NCBI GenBank assembly: GCA_026873275.1
Contig: JANTUC010000004.1
Location: 744,001-808,000 of the forward strand
Length of the DNA stretch: 64,000 bases
Origin: Pseudopithomyces maydicus
Lineage: Eukaryota > Ascomycota > Dothideomycetes > Pleosporales > Didymosphaeriaceae
Direction: 5' to 3'
Part shown: piece by piece, positions 12,888-23,010 of the stretch
Position numbering within the stretch: the first letter of the stretch is position 1
How the letters are laid out: each line of letters starts with the position of its first letter
Translations under genes and position numbers: made by a program
The notes under the pieces: generated by a model
Told to the model about the DNA's origin: nothing
Seen by the model: the letters and a program-made list of their open reading frames with translations, nothing else
Database searches by the model: none

Positions 12888-14401
12888 TCATCGCCTTGCT
12901 GCAGGTGGTCCACCAGCTATACGCTGTGCTACCCAGCATATCGAGCGGAGGAAGCCCATCTTCACCCGCTGGATGCCACCCGCTCGGGACCACCATAGGG
13001 TACCGGTGAGCACAACGGTGAGACCGAAGCCTAGGACGCCGTTGAATATTCGCGCCTGACTGTGGGCTCGTGTCTGTACCTCCGAGTACCGCATGTTGCT
13101 GAACGTTACTCTGTAGTACTGCGTCGCCCAGCCTAGGCTGGGTGCCCACAAGTCGAGCTTCTCTTCTACCCACTTGCGCAGCAGATAGACTCTGCTCTTC
13201 ACATCGGTAGCCATCTCGCGGTAATTACCGAACGCGAGGTCGTTGATGGTGTGTGCATCAGGTGTCCGCGTTGCAGTATACTGGTTTAGGGCGGCTTCTC
13301 GGTCGGTTGAGTGTTGATCTAATAGTTGAAATAAAGTGAAGACATCTTCAAGGCCGGTATTCATGCCTTGTCCGTAGAACGGAACCATGGCGTGTGCTGC
13401 GTCTCCGACAATGACGCCGGCCGACCCGTAATGGTAAGGTGTACATTTTATTGAGATTAGAGGGAGGTGCGCATTTTCCCGGTATTGCTTTTGTAGCTCC
13501 TCAGCAGTGATTAGATCCGGGACTACGGATGGAAATTTGGTGTTGAAGTACTCGATGACGTTATCAGAGGCGTCCAGTTCCTCGAAGCCTTTTCGGGAGT
13601 GGAATAGCGTTGCGGTGAATGTTTTATCCAAGTTGGGCAAGGCAATGAACATTGCTTCGTCCTGCGGCCAGATATGCAGATAGTTTGGCGGGAGACGGAA
13701 GTTGCCTTCGGCTGTTGGTGGGATGTCGAATTGGCACCAGAGCTTATCGATGTACTCCTGCTGGTAGAACATGGGGACAAACTTCATGAGGTGGTAGCGA
13801 ACGGCAGAATGGGCACCATCCGCGCCGATCATGAAGTCAAACTTGATCTCGATCTCCGTGCCGCGCTCCTCTGGTGCTTCGGAAGATTTGTGGCGGTCGA
13901 ACCAGGCCAGGCGCCTGCAGAAGTCGACGGAGAGAAGCTTATGGTTGAAGAAGAACTTCACGTTGGGCATGGACTCTAGATGGTCTAATAGTGTCTTGTT
14001 CAAACGTGCCCGGTCGAGGGAAAGAAGATTCTTTCCTCTTGGATCATAGAGCTGGGGTAGTTGCAAGTGTTCATCCCTCTTCTCGAGATGAATCATGCGA
14101 CCGTGCATAGGGAAAGTTTCGCCCAGAATGGACTCGGCAAGATGGGGAAGACCAGTATGGTGGAGGGCATTGATACCTCGCTCGGAAAGGGCGAGGTTGA
14201 TTGATTTGGTAAAGTTGAGGGGCGTCGTCGTGGGATCCCGCAGATCTAAACGGGTTAGAAGGTAGGTAGAAGCCCGTGTAGTCTAGTAGGCGTACCTGGT
14301 CGCAGTTCGTAAATCTCGACCTGGTGGCCTCGGACCGCCGCATACAGAGCCGCAAGCGAGCCAACCGGCCCTGCACCGACAATCACCACCTTTTCGGGCA
14401 T
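12888..14401 (-). CDS. BNA4: Kynurenine 3-monooxygenase
   Basis: FAD- and NADPH-dependent hydroxylase converting L-kynurenine to 3-hydroxykynurenine in the kynurenine route to NAD; family members sit on the mitochondrial outer membrane. Exon 1 is 14401–14296 and exon 2 is 14245–12888, with a 50-nt intron between them (14295–14246), giving 487 aa. The N-terminal dinucleotide-binding motif VIVGAGPVGSLAAL lies at residues 6–19. NFTKSINLALSERGINAL follows the splice. The second FAD motif FMIGADGAHSAVR and the GDAAHAMVPFYGQGMN motif are both present. A hydrophobic C-terminal segment (FNGVLGFGLTVVLTGTLWW) could be the membrane anchor. The gene is divergent from methionine aminopeptidase 1, with a 536-bp shared promoter region. 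No frame defects were found. Confidence 0.95.
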
Positions 14402-14937
14402 TTTGAAAATGTACACTCAGAACAGAAAAGAGGAAACAAGAAGTTTGTAGGGCCCAGATGGAAGGGGCAAGAGGTACTTGGGGTGATGTACAGGAAGTCC
14501 GCGGCCGAAGGCAGGTCGGATTACGAATTGATTCACATAAAACGTAGTGTACAGTGAGAAGATTAGCAAGGGAAAAAAGGAACAATAGAGTAACGTGAGC
14601 CGCTGCAGCACTGCCAAAAGGGAAATCATGCACGAGCAAGATAGCCGTGGACGAGCGAGGGAGCGGACGCACGCTTACCTAATCAAGATCGGCGGCAACG
14701 GCGTTCGTTGGAGGCGGGACCCACACATGCAGTCAATTCCGAGCCTCTGAGCCGGCGTTGAATACATTTTTGAGACAGAGCCGCGCAGAGGCACCGCACG
14801 CGCAATACATTGTTTAGCTTGGACGCGCTCTTTTTTCCAGCCAACCTCCGCCGTCTCTCTCCTCTCTCCTCTCTCCCGGCACAGACAGCTCTTTTGCCCC
14901 CCAACCCAACCCAACACGCACCACCCAATACCCCACC
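14402..14937. promoter_or_regulatory. Shared divergent promoter region, BNA4 / MAP1
   Basis: 536 bp lie between the two start codons of divergently transcribed genes. A pure CT tract at 14854–14877, about 60 bp upstream of the MAP1 ATG, is a common fungal core-promoter or leader element. No TATA box was assigned. Confidence 0.55.
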
Positions 14938-16311
14938 ATGGCTGGAGACGCAGCGGTCGCGCGCAAGTGCTCTGGCAAGGACTGCCCCAACGACGCAGGC
15001 CAGCTGCAATGCCCCAACTGCCAAAAGCTGGGCAAGGAGAGCTTCTTCTGCTCGCAAGACTGCTTCAAGCGCAACTGGGTACATAGTAAGATCCACCACG
15101 GGCGCCAGAGCCTTTTTGCTAACGCCGCACAGCCTGAGCACAAGAAGTCGCACAAGTCGCAGAGTACGCTTCTCTCCAGTTTCATTACCCCCAAAGTCGT
15201 TTCTCACCCCGATCCAGCCACCGGCACCTTCAACCCTTTCCCCACCTACCCCTACACCGGAACCCTCAGACCCGTCTATCCGCTGTCGGAGCGGAGGCAG
15301 GTCCCTGCGAGCGTGCAGCTCCCAGACTACGCCAAAGACGGCATACCGCACTCGGAGCAGAAGTTTGTCGGGAGGAACAAGATTGCCATCCTCAATGCGA
15401 AGGAGATTGAGGGTATGCGCAAGGTGTGCAGGCTTGCGCGAGAGGTCCTGGATATTGCTGCGAGAGCCGCGAAGCCTGGCGTGACGACGGATTATATCGA
15501 CGAGGTTGTCCACAAGGCTTGTCTGGAACGAAACGTATGTCTGCTTTCCACCCAACACGACCTAACACATTGACCCCCCTCAGTCATATCCTTCGCCGCT
15601 CAACTATTGCCGCTTCCCCAAGTCGGTCTGCACCTCGCCCAACGAAGTCATTTGCCACGGCATTCCCGACCAGCGCGTCCTCAAAGACGGTGACATCCTC
15701 AACATCGACGTGACCCTCTACCACGGCGGCTTCCACGGTGACCTCAATGAGACATACTACATCGGCGAGAAGGCGCTGGCAGACCCCGATGCCATCCGTA
15801 TCGTAGAGACATCGCGAGAGTGCTTGGACAAGGCCATTGCCATGGTGAAACCAGGGACACTTTTCCGCGAGTACGGAAACATCATTGAGAAACACGCGAA
15901 GGCCCAGAAATGCTCCGTCATTAAAACATACTGTGGGCACGGTATCAACCAGCTGTTCCATTGCGCACCTAACGTGCCGCATTATGCGAAGAACAAGGCC
16001 ATAGGAGAGGCGAAGCCCGGCATGTGCTTCACTATCGAGCCCATGATTTCTTTGGGAACGCACAGAGACAAGACATGGCCGGATGATTGGACCAGTGTTA
16101 CAGCGGACGGCACCAGAACTGCTCAATTCGGTAGGCTCCTTCCACAAGGGAGATTTCGTACGAAACCAAGCTAACCTGCATCATAGAACACACATTGCTG
16201 GTGACAGAAGATGGTGTGGAAATCCTTACCGCAAGACTACCAGACTCTCCTGGTGGTCCAGTCGCGCGGATCGAAGAAGTAAGCGGCGAAGCTGCTGCAG
16301 CGTCTACATAG
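14938..16311 (+). CDS. MAP1: Methionine aminopeptidase type 1
   Basis: Cytosolic metallo-aminopeptidase that removes initiator methionine from nascent proteins. Exons are 14938–15078, 15133–15163, 15218–15534, 15584–16130 and 16187–16311, giving 386 aa (yeast Map1 is about the same length). An N-terminal ribosome-associated zinc-finger region has paired cysteines (CSGKDCPND, CPNCQKLG, CSQDCFKRNW). The peptidase domain carries the metal ligands: the Asp pair in NIDVTLYHGGFHGDLNETY, His in CGHGINQLFH, Glu in FTIEPMI and the last Glu in the spliced AQFEHTLLV. The first two introns are each 54 nt, in frame and without stops, so a single-frame reading would wrongly retain them. Splicing gives the conserved NWPEHKKSHKSQ and QTTGTFNPFPTYPYTG junctions. 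The first has a perfect GCTAAC branch site. Confidence 0.95.
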
Positions 16312-16881
16312 GCCACGAGGACGTATCTTGACATCTAGGATAAAACCAGTGTTATGTAGGGTACGTTTGCACACGGATCATGAGCGTTATGCGAAAACAA
16401 AGTAACGCTATCTGCGCACCAATTCATGTGTCGGAAAGACTTTAGTACGCTTTGTCGAAAGCTTAATGACGAATAACTAATATACACTGCCTCTTTCTTT
16501 TATTGTCTAACCAGAGCCCACTTTTTCGCGTGCTAGATACTATTTCTGCCCCCAATATCCCCGACCTTCTTTAGAGTTGCACGTCAACAATCAATAGGAT
16601 ATCCTCTCCCCTAGCGTTTCATGATAGCCCGATAGCGGGGTACTGCCATCCTTCAATGCAAGTCGTGTTTGGTGGCTTATTCTGGGGTTTGCCCCGTCTG
16701 CATCGAAACTATTGCCATATGTGACCTACTGTAAGCTTACAGCTAGCTTCTATGACTCATATTTATCCAGTCACATAAACCTGGGATTTCCGAACGAAGT
16801 ACTGGGCTTTTTGGCAGATTCTCTCAGCATTAGCGTTGAGCACGAAAGTCCTCTCTCGAAAAGCTTGAAGTTGACTACTCA
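16312..16881. other. Intergenic region, MAP1 to GNAT gene
   Basis: The 3' region of MAP1 and the promoter of the acetyltransferase gene. I see no ORF with recognisable content and no RNA gene. Confidence 0.5.
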
Positions 16882-17865
16882 ATGATGGCCGACAGCAAGG
16901 AAGCCCCCACTCAAACTTCAAAGCAAGAGGACAATGTGTCATCACGTGATCCAAAGCCAACATTGCCTGTGGACGAAAAGATGCGCCTCAAGGACGAGGA
17001 GCTGAGAATTGAAATGTGTACAAAAGAAGATATGCTTACTATCGTACGCTTTTTCCCCAATCTCAGCTGGCCCATGAACATGTTTATTGAATGATTGATC
17101 CCACTCCAGGCCATGTACTTTTATACGTGCTTTCCAGAGAGCTTCTTCGCACGCATGGAGCCGCCCTCGATTCGGGACGGCGATCTTGCGACTAGAGTGG
17201 CTCGTCTCGCCCAGAGACTGACTCCCACACTATATATCGAGAAAATAAAATGGATAAAAGCAGTTCATGTGCCCACAGGCCAGATCGCCGGCGCAGCCGG
17301 ATGGATGCTCCCTGGCCTGCCTGTCCATAATCCATGGCGACACAGTGCAACGGCTTTTTACGGATTTGACAAGATAATGAATTGGACGGAAACTGAGATG
17401 ACCGAAATGTGGCGCGGCGTTGACATTGAAGCGTGGGAGAAGCAGGTCGGCGGTAACGATGACATTCGAACTGATATCATGGGAGAGGAAGAACATTGGT
17501 TTTTGGCTCCGATAATGGTGCGTCCATATACATGACTTCCTTCTTTTTTTATCGACCCGAGGGATTTTGCTGATTACGGGATGGCGTAGACATTATCTGA
17601 ATACCGCGGTAGGGGTGTAGCGACGAAGTTGATCAACTGGGCAACTGAACAGGCAGATAGGGCGGATCCAGTACAGCCCATGTATTTGGAGAGCGCGCCG
17701 ACTGCGAGGAACATGTATGTGAGGTTTGGGTTCGAGCCGGTTGGGGAGGAGAATTTTTTGAGGAGAGGTCCTGGCGCACTCAAAGGGGTGGGCAAAAGCG
17801 TGGAGGCGAAGGTTGATGCCGAGACCGTGGAGAAGGAGGTTGATAGTGGAGCCGTGAATCAGTAA
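16882..17865 (+). CDS. GNAT-family N-acetyltransferase
   Basis: Predicted acetyl-CoA-dependent N-acetyltransferase; the substrate is unknown. Exons are 16882–17043, 17110–17517 and 17590–17865, giving 281 aa. After a charged N-terminal tail, the first splice joins CTKEDMLTI to AMYFYTCFPESFFARMEPP, the usual start of fungal GNATs of this type. The acetyl-CoA-binding motif A (Q/R-x-x-G-x-G/A) is EYRGRGVATKLINWA, created across the last splice. LESAPTARNMYVRFGFEPVG matches the family's C-terminal motif with the conserved Tyr and Phe. A second ATG at 16885 could also be the start. The gene is convergent with the F-box-like gene, with 127 bp between their ends. No secretion signal is visible, so a cytosolic or nuclear location is likely. 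Confidence 0.85.
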
Positions 17866-17992
17866 TAGTTTGTACCATTGCTCCAGTCTTCTTGCATCTA
17901 CTTATACAGAACTGTGGGATCCTCTAGAACATGAATCACAATCTCATGGCTCTCGCTCTTGCATGGTATGACTATCGTGGAGTTTTCTGTCT

Positions 17993-18946
17993 TCATATTC
18001 TTCTTAACTCGCCGCTATCTAGATTCTCTGGGGTCCATCTATAAATACATTTGGAAATCACTTGGCGATCTGGCATTCTTTCAACCCACAACTCGACCCC
18101 AATTTTCTCATTTTGCGGATAGGTCTCTAACCATCCAAACAAGCCTCCCCCGCACATGTTTGTGCTCGACGGAAATGGTTGCTTCGCAATGATATGGCAC
18201 TTTTTAAGCCGGACCAGCCTTCGCAGAATGCGGTCCGTTTCGTCCCAACTCATAATATATCTTTCCGGTACAGCGAGCACAAGAGATGTGATATGAGAGA
18301 GATGTGACTTAGGCACGGAGCGAGCAAAACTTGTTAAGCTGTACCCGAGGGAGACGGCGAATGTGTTTCGTGAATACAATAGAGGTATAGCCTCGGTATA
18401 GCTGAAAGATCAAAGTCAGTTAGTCAATCATCCCAGAAGACCAAACTTCTCTAGGATAACTCACACGCGGCGGCACGTGAGAAGGAGAGGTAACAACGTG
18501 ATTTCGGGTTTCTCTCCCACCTCGGGGTTACATCCATATTCATAATCTTCCATGATAGCGGCTCTGTCCAGGCAGAGAAAATGTAGAGACGGCCACATAG
18601 CCTCCTTGTCTGCTTCCTCGGGCGGTCCGCCATCCTTCTGTTCCTGGCTTAAACGACACCCTCGAAGACGAAATCTGCGTCCCTCAAAGTCGGGAACGAT
18701 GTGCAACATTAGTTCTCCGCAAAGCACGAGTTCGTAGATCTTCAAACGGAGCTCAGTCGGGAGTCGGAACAACGCCGAACACTGTTGGTCGCTCCACATC
18801 CTGGGTTTCCACCAGAGTTTCACAAGGCCTAAAGCCGCAGTGGGATCTTCACTGAGGGAATCCCGCCGTCGGTTTCGGTATTCCTGATTTGATATTCGGG
18901 ACGCGAACATTCTTGCTTTTTCACGGTTCGATGCAGAGTCAGCCAT
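17993..18946 (-). CDS. F-box-like / DUF7730-type fungal protein
   Basis: Member of a large fungal family of unknown function whose N-terminal region resembles an F-box (LFRLPTELRLKIYELVLCG here, about residues 59–77). Exon 1 is 18946–18465 and exon 2 is 18401–17993, giving 296 aa. The 63-nt intron (18464–18402) begins GTGAGTT. Its splice produces LLPLLLTCRRVYTEAIPLLY followed by SRNTF, the family's most recognisable motif. In this family that motif marks a degenerate leucine-rich or F-box-associated region, and involvement in ubiquitin ligase substrate choice is sometimes proposed; nothing in this sequence proves it. Both exons are intact. Confidence 0.8.
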
Positions 18947-19314
18947 GGTTGGATATGCTCACGGCCTAGATAAATCCTTCGCACGAAGCAGTCAGGAATA
19001 ACTTAATAGCAGCGTGAAAAGGGCGATGTTGTTTCCGAGTTCGCGCACGACTTTGCTCTGAGGGAAGTCAAAGATGATAACCGATTTTAGTCACGTTCTG
19101 CCAGGACGTGCGTGAGTGGTTTTTCAGCTCGTTTCTCGGATAACTAGGATGCGCGCGATGGTGTTCGGGAGTGCACCTAACCAGAGGCTAAAACGTCTAA
19201 GGATCCACTTCGTGCACTAGAGCCATGTTCCCATAAGCACGAGCACTTGCGTGTGTTCGAATTTTGCGCAAGATAAATATATTATTGAATATCAATAAAT
19301 AACATCAAACAAGC
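18947..19314. other. Intergenic region before tRNA-Leu
   Basis: The upstream region of the F-box-like gene and the flank of the tRNA. No further feature is seen. Confidence 0.5.
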
Positions 19315-19426
19315 GGTGAGATGGCCGAGTTGGTTATGGCGCCAGGTTAAGGTTCCGTGCTTCGGCATGTCTTAACATTAATTCCTGGTCACGAAAGTGG
19401 CGTGGGTTCGAGTCCCACTCTCATCA
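19315..19426 (+). tRNA. tRNA-Leu (anticodon AAG), with intron
   Basis: Class II tRNA gene of 112 bp. The acceptor stem GGTGAGA pairs with TCTCATC (one G-U), followed by discriminator A. The A box is TGGCCGAGTTGG and the B box GGTTCGAGTCC, with the T stem GTGGG/CCCAC. The anticodon stem CCAGG (19342–19346) pairs with CCTGG (19384–19388). The anticodon AAG is at 19349–19351 and reads CUU/CUC Leu codons after A-to-I editing. A 30-nt intron (about 19353–19382) sits one base 3' of the anticodon and contains CTTAA, complementary to the anticodon-loop TTAAG as expected for the tRNA splicing endonuclease substrate. Removing it leaves an 82-nt tRNA with a long variable arm. Confidence 0.93.
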
Positions 19427-19834
19427 AGATTCGTCTGTTCATCGAGCAGGTTTCGGGAATATCTTTTTGTGATTTTTGCGTGAGGAAACATGCATAAGAA
19501 GAAGAAGACGATTGATCGTGACTCCCTTTTTGTACTCCCCAGATACCTGGCCTCTTGCTACCTCGTACATGCATACCAGACTACAACTCAGTATTAGTCT
19601 CCTTGTCTGTTCGCAAGAGACGCCCGTCCCTTTTGATACCGCGTACCTTTATTGATACATGAAGAAATCCCAGTTTATACAAGCACGTCACGGTAGCATA
19701 GTATTGGTCTTCTGAGGGCGAAAGTGCATTGATGGAGCGAACGAATTGATATCGATATGAACTACAATAGAGCGACCGGAACAACTGCCGCAGCTGGCAA
19801 CAAAGAATAAGTAGGAATCAAAATCTCAACCCCT

Positions 19835-20242
19835 CTAGCAACCGTTGCAGGCAGCAGGCTTTGAAAAATTAGCAAGCAATCTACCATCCCCCTCAGTTGT
19901 ACGTACTGGATTCTTGATCGTGGTGTACAAGCCACCGAAACAGAGGAGGTCAGCAACAGGATTCGCACCTCCCTCGGCCAGGGCTGCAGCACAGCTTGCG
20001 CTTGTCGGAGCTACAGCGGCAAGACATCCTACATGATCATATTAATACATGGACGCAAGGAGCAACAAGCATGGAATCATACCTAGCACATCACATCCGT
20101 TGACAACGAGGACGTCAAGTTTCGCTTGGGCGGCTTGAACTTGTGCCTCGGCTGGGCTGCGAGAATCGATTGTATCGATGGCGGTGGGAACAGCGATAGC
20201 GGTCACCGCAAAGAGAACGGGGATGATAGTAGATGAGTACAT
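19835..20242 (-). CDS. Small secreted Cys-rich protein, fungal calcium-binding-protein-like
   Basis: Predicted secreted protein of 101 aa. Exons are 20242–20083, 20028–19907 and 19858–19835. The N-terminus MYSSTIIPVLFAVTAIAVPT is a signal peptide. The mature part contains six cysteines in the pattern NGCDVLGC, SASCAAALAEGGANPVAD, LLC and the C-terminal AACNGC. This arrangement resembles the fungal calcium-binding-protein family (the Histoplasma Cbp1-like domain), but that assignment rests on motif memory and not on a search. The second intron (19906–19859) is 48 nt with a TGCTAAT branch. Retaining it keeps the frame open and adds 16 residues before the same ending, so both forms are possible. 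Function unknown; apoplastic or cell-wall location inferred. Confidence 0.7.
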
Positions 20243-20876
20243 TTCGATTGGTAAGACTTAAGGGGTAGCATGAAAAGATAGTCAGAATGTTGTTGGATAA
20301 TTGATCTGAATCTAAGACTGAAGAGGATGCTGTGTTGATGTTCTGAAAATGAGCAAATCGAAGAAGTATTTATATTAGTTCTTTTGCTACGAAGTGAACG
20401 TTTCTAAAAGAGCTACTTCACGAGCGACTTTGTGTATGGAGAGCTTGTTCAAACGGACTTCGCGATCGTTACCGAGAGGTCGAAGCCGATCACTTTCTTC
20501 CAGCATATCATCTCCCAATTATTATGGTGTAAAATCGATGATGACTACTTGGAAACCGCCTCCAGCTCTTGAAGAAGTATGTCGCATGTCGAGCACACAA
20601 ACGTCTGATACTGAAGACGAAGAATGCGAGCGAGATGCGCGCATTTGATACCTCGAAAAGAAGTTGCATGGGAAATCCAACATACTGTGCTAATTAAAGG
20701 TCATAAACGCTATACCTGGCATGGTAAAGATTTCAGATGAGTTTTTGGACCGAAGTGTAGCTCAATGTTGTCGCCGTACCCATGGGTGATCAGACTCGTA
20801 CCTGGATTGCTCACCAATTGACACTACCCAATGAAAATGCTAGGAACAATTCAATTAGTACTGACCCCATAGACGA
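20243..20876. other. Intergenic region
   Basis: Upstream of the small secreted protein gene. A plus-strand ORF around 20394–20648 lacks an ATG at its start and has no recognisable domain. I see no supported feature. Confidence 0.45.
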
Positions 20877-21238
20877 TCATCGTGGGTGGTAAGGAAAAGA
20901 AACGCCTGTGGTGACGTATATCAGCCAAACATTGTCAATAGTTCTGGTGATCTTCTCGTCTTCTGTAACGTCATACTCAAATGCAGTTTGGTTGATATAT
21001 GTCGTGCATTCAGCAGAAGGATAAGCCCGTATATCGGAGGTAGACACCAATGAATATCCCCGAGGGCCAGGCAGATCTGTGTCACAACACGAAAGAAACT
21101 CTTTAAAAATAGATACTGAACACTTGCAGAACGCCTCGGCCAAATGCGACGGACAAAAAAAACATTGCAAGTCAAAGTGAAAAACATGAGAGTGATGACT
21201 CCCAAACAGATGAATGAGAGAGGCGCAGAGGCCACCAC
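20877..21238 (-). CDS. Doubtful hypothetical small membrane or secreted protein
   Basis: Two overlapping minus-strand ORFs can be joined by an intron of about 47 nt. The donor would be GTGTTC near 21122 and the acceptor GACACAG near 21076. The product would be about 104 aa. It would start MVASAPLSFICLGVITLMFF, a hydrophobic segment, and continue through GPRGYSLVSTSD and ECTTYINQTAFEYDV to FPYHPR. The donor is weak, no family is recognised and codon use is not distinctive. It may be non-coding. Confidence 0.25.
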
Positions 21239-21493
21239 CAGTCGTATATGCCCTAGTACATCAGGCCTGGTCCTTGCACATGGTGGAGGTGTTGCCTACG
21301 GAGTTGCTCATCGCGCTCGGCTAAGCCTCTCCCACTATCATCTTACTTGTGGCTGTGCAAGCATACATAAGCACCACCCATTTGCCGTTGCGCCAACAGT
21401 CACAGGTTGCATAAATAATAAACCATCCCTAACAATCTTGGTTCCGATACCGCTCAAAATCAACATTGGAATTATTTCGCCATTTCAAATACC

Positions 21494-22468
21494 ATGTCTA
21501 CAACGCCGAGCACCATGTCGCCTCGGCTTTCCAAAATCCAGGGTGCGCTTCTAGGCGTACACGCAGGTGATTCACTTGGGGCAACGCTGGAATTTGAGAC
21601 ATTTCAGCAAATTAAGAAAAATTATCCCGACGGGTTGCGCGATATTATAGGAGGTGGAGTGTTCGGCTGGCCAGTAGGGCATGCGACAGATGATACTGAC
21701 CTTACCCGCGCCGTGTTGCTTGCCTACCATGACCGCAAGGGAGTAACGCATGGCTTTGACATCACACGGTCTGTCGCAGATTATTCGTTGAAATGGTACG
21801 AAGGAGACTGGCCAAACCGCCGTAAAGGTCAACAACCCAGGGACATCGGCAATGCAACTCGCATTGGCCTCATGAAGTACTCCGATTCACAAGACCCACG
21901 TAAAAGCGGAGCTGGCCGTGGAAGTGCAGGTAACGGTAGCTTGATGCGGTGTATTCCAACTGCTCTATTTACTCTATCCAAGGAGGACAGAATCAAAGAA
22001 TCAATGGAAATCAGTGCCATCACGCACAATGATGAGCGTTGCACGATATCATGCGCTGCTTACAACGAGATCGTTGCTGCGCTGGTCGACGGAAAGCCCC
22101 CGGAACAAGCTGTGGCTGTTGGTATTCAAACAGCAAAGGATCTAAACCGCGATGATGTTACTTACGCGATCGAGAGCGGCATGCAAATGTCGATTGAAAA
22201 GATTGCGAGCAAAGGGCCAGGCGACTTTTTGCCTTCCGGATACGTCCTTCAGAGTTTGACGGTAGCTATAGCGGCACTTCTCGACCCGCGTTCTTTGGAA
22301 GACGTACTGGTGGACGTAGTGAGAATAGGAGGAGACACCGATACCAACGGTGCCATTTCAGGCGGTCTCCTCGGAGCCCGCGATGGAGTTGGCGCCATCC
22401 CAGAGCGATGGTTGAATACTCTTCAATTTCGAGTTGAGTTTGAAGAGCTTGCTAAGGGTTTGTTATAA
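21494..22468 (+). CDS. ADP-ribosylglycohydrolase (ARH/DraG family)
   Basis: Predicted hydrolase that removes ADP-ribose from proteins or from O-acetyl-ADP-ribose, using two Mg2+ ions. It is a single exon of 324 aa, close to the usual size of the family. The N-terminal GVHAGDSLGATLEF (residues 21–34), the metal-binding DDTDLT (66–71) and the C-terminal GGDTDTNGAISGGLLGA motif with its Asp pair are all present, so the active site looks complete. A second ATG eight codons in (ATG SPRLSK) is an alternative start. The lack of introns, unlike most neighbours, and the resemblance to the bacterial-type family fit either an old or a transferred gene; transfer is not shown by the sequence alone. No targeting signal is visible. 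Confidence 0.9.
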   Translation: MSTTPSTMSPRLSKIQGALLGVHAGDSLGATLEFETFQQIKKNYPDGLRDIIGGGVFGWPVGHATDDTDLTRAVLLAYHDRKGVTHGFDITRSVADYSLKWYEGDWPNRRKGQQPRDIGNATRIGLMKYSDSQDPRKSGAGRGSAGNGSLMRCIPTALFTLSKEDRIKESMEISAITHNDERCTISCAAYNEIVAALVDGKPPEQAVAVGIQTAKDLNRDDVTYAIESGMQMSIEKIASKGPGDFLPSGYVLQSLTVAIAALLDPRSLEDVLVDVVRIGGDTDTNGAISGGLLGARDGVGAIPERWLNTLQFRVEFEELAKGLL

Positions 22469-23010
22469 CAAGCACTACGGCACGGCCCACCAACTTATTC
22501 CATGCATGACTGATATTTCCATCATGTTCGCTGTTTGTTTGGCAAAGATTTGGAGGGTATCATAGATCTCAAGTCAATACACAAGTAGAAAATTAAATTG
22601 AATTTTTTCTTCGGTCACCTCGGGATGAACTTCCCAACATATTGTTTGGTTGAGTGACCACCTAACTAGGTGACTGCCTAACTAATAGAACTTGTTATTA
22701 TCAACATTTCGTGATTGTAGAGCATAGGAGTCATCCACCAAGTTGACACACTTTACTCGACAATGTACGCGAAAAAGGTGAAAGAGAAAAAGGTGAATGA
22801 GAAAAAAGTAAACGAAAAAAAGTAAACGAGCAAAAAGTAAACAAGCAAAAATAACCTTATTCTTCCGTCACCACTGATACGCCAGTGTATAAATTCAGCA
22901 GCATCTCCACCAACAACGTATCGTGTTTCCTTAAACGTCCAACAACTGTAACTCCACCACAAAGGCAAAACGGTCACACTTCACTTCATCAACAATTCCC
23001 AGTTGCCACC
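22469..23010. other. Intergenic region with A-rich short repeats
   Basis: The promoter region of the next gene. Besides the tandem repeat at 22764–22858 I see no supported feature. The AAGTAAAC-type repeats lie about 150–250 bp upstream of the ATG at 23011. Confidence 0.5.
22764..22858. repeat. A-rich 12–13-bp tandem repeat
   Basis: About seven degenerate copies of a unit like GAGAAAAAGGTGAA or GAGCAAAAAGTAAAC, changing gradually from GGTGAA to GTAAAC types along the array. Confidence 0.75.

Noticed and set aside
22764..22858. Possible replication origin (A-rich repeat)
   Set aside because: A-rich repeats alone do not define fungal origins; no supporting signal.
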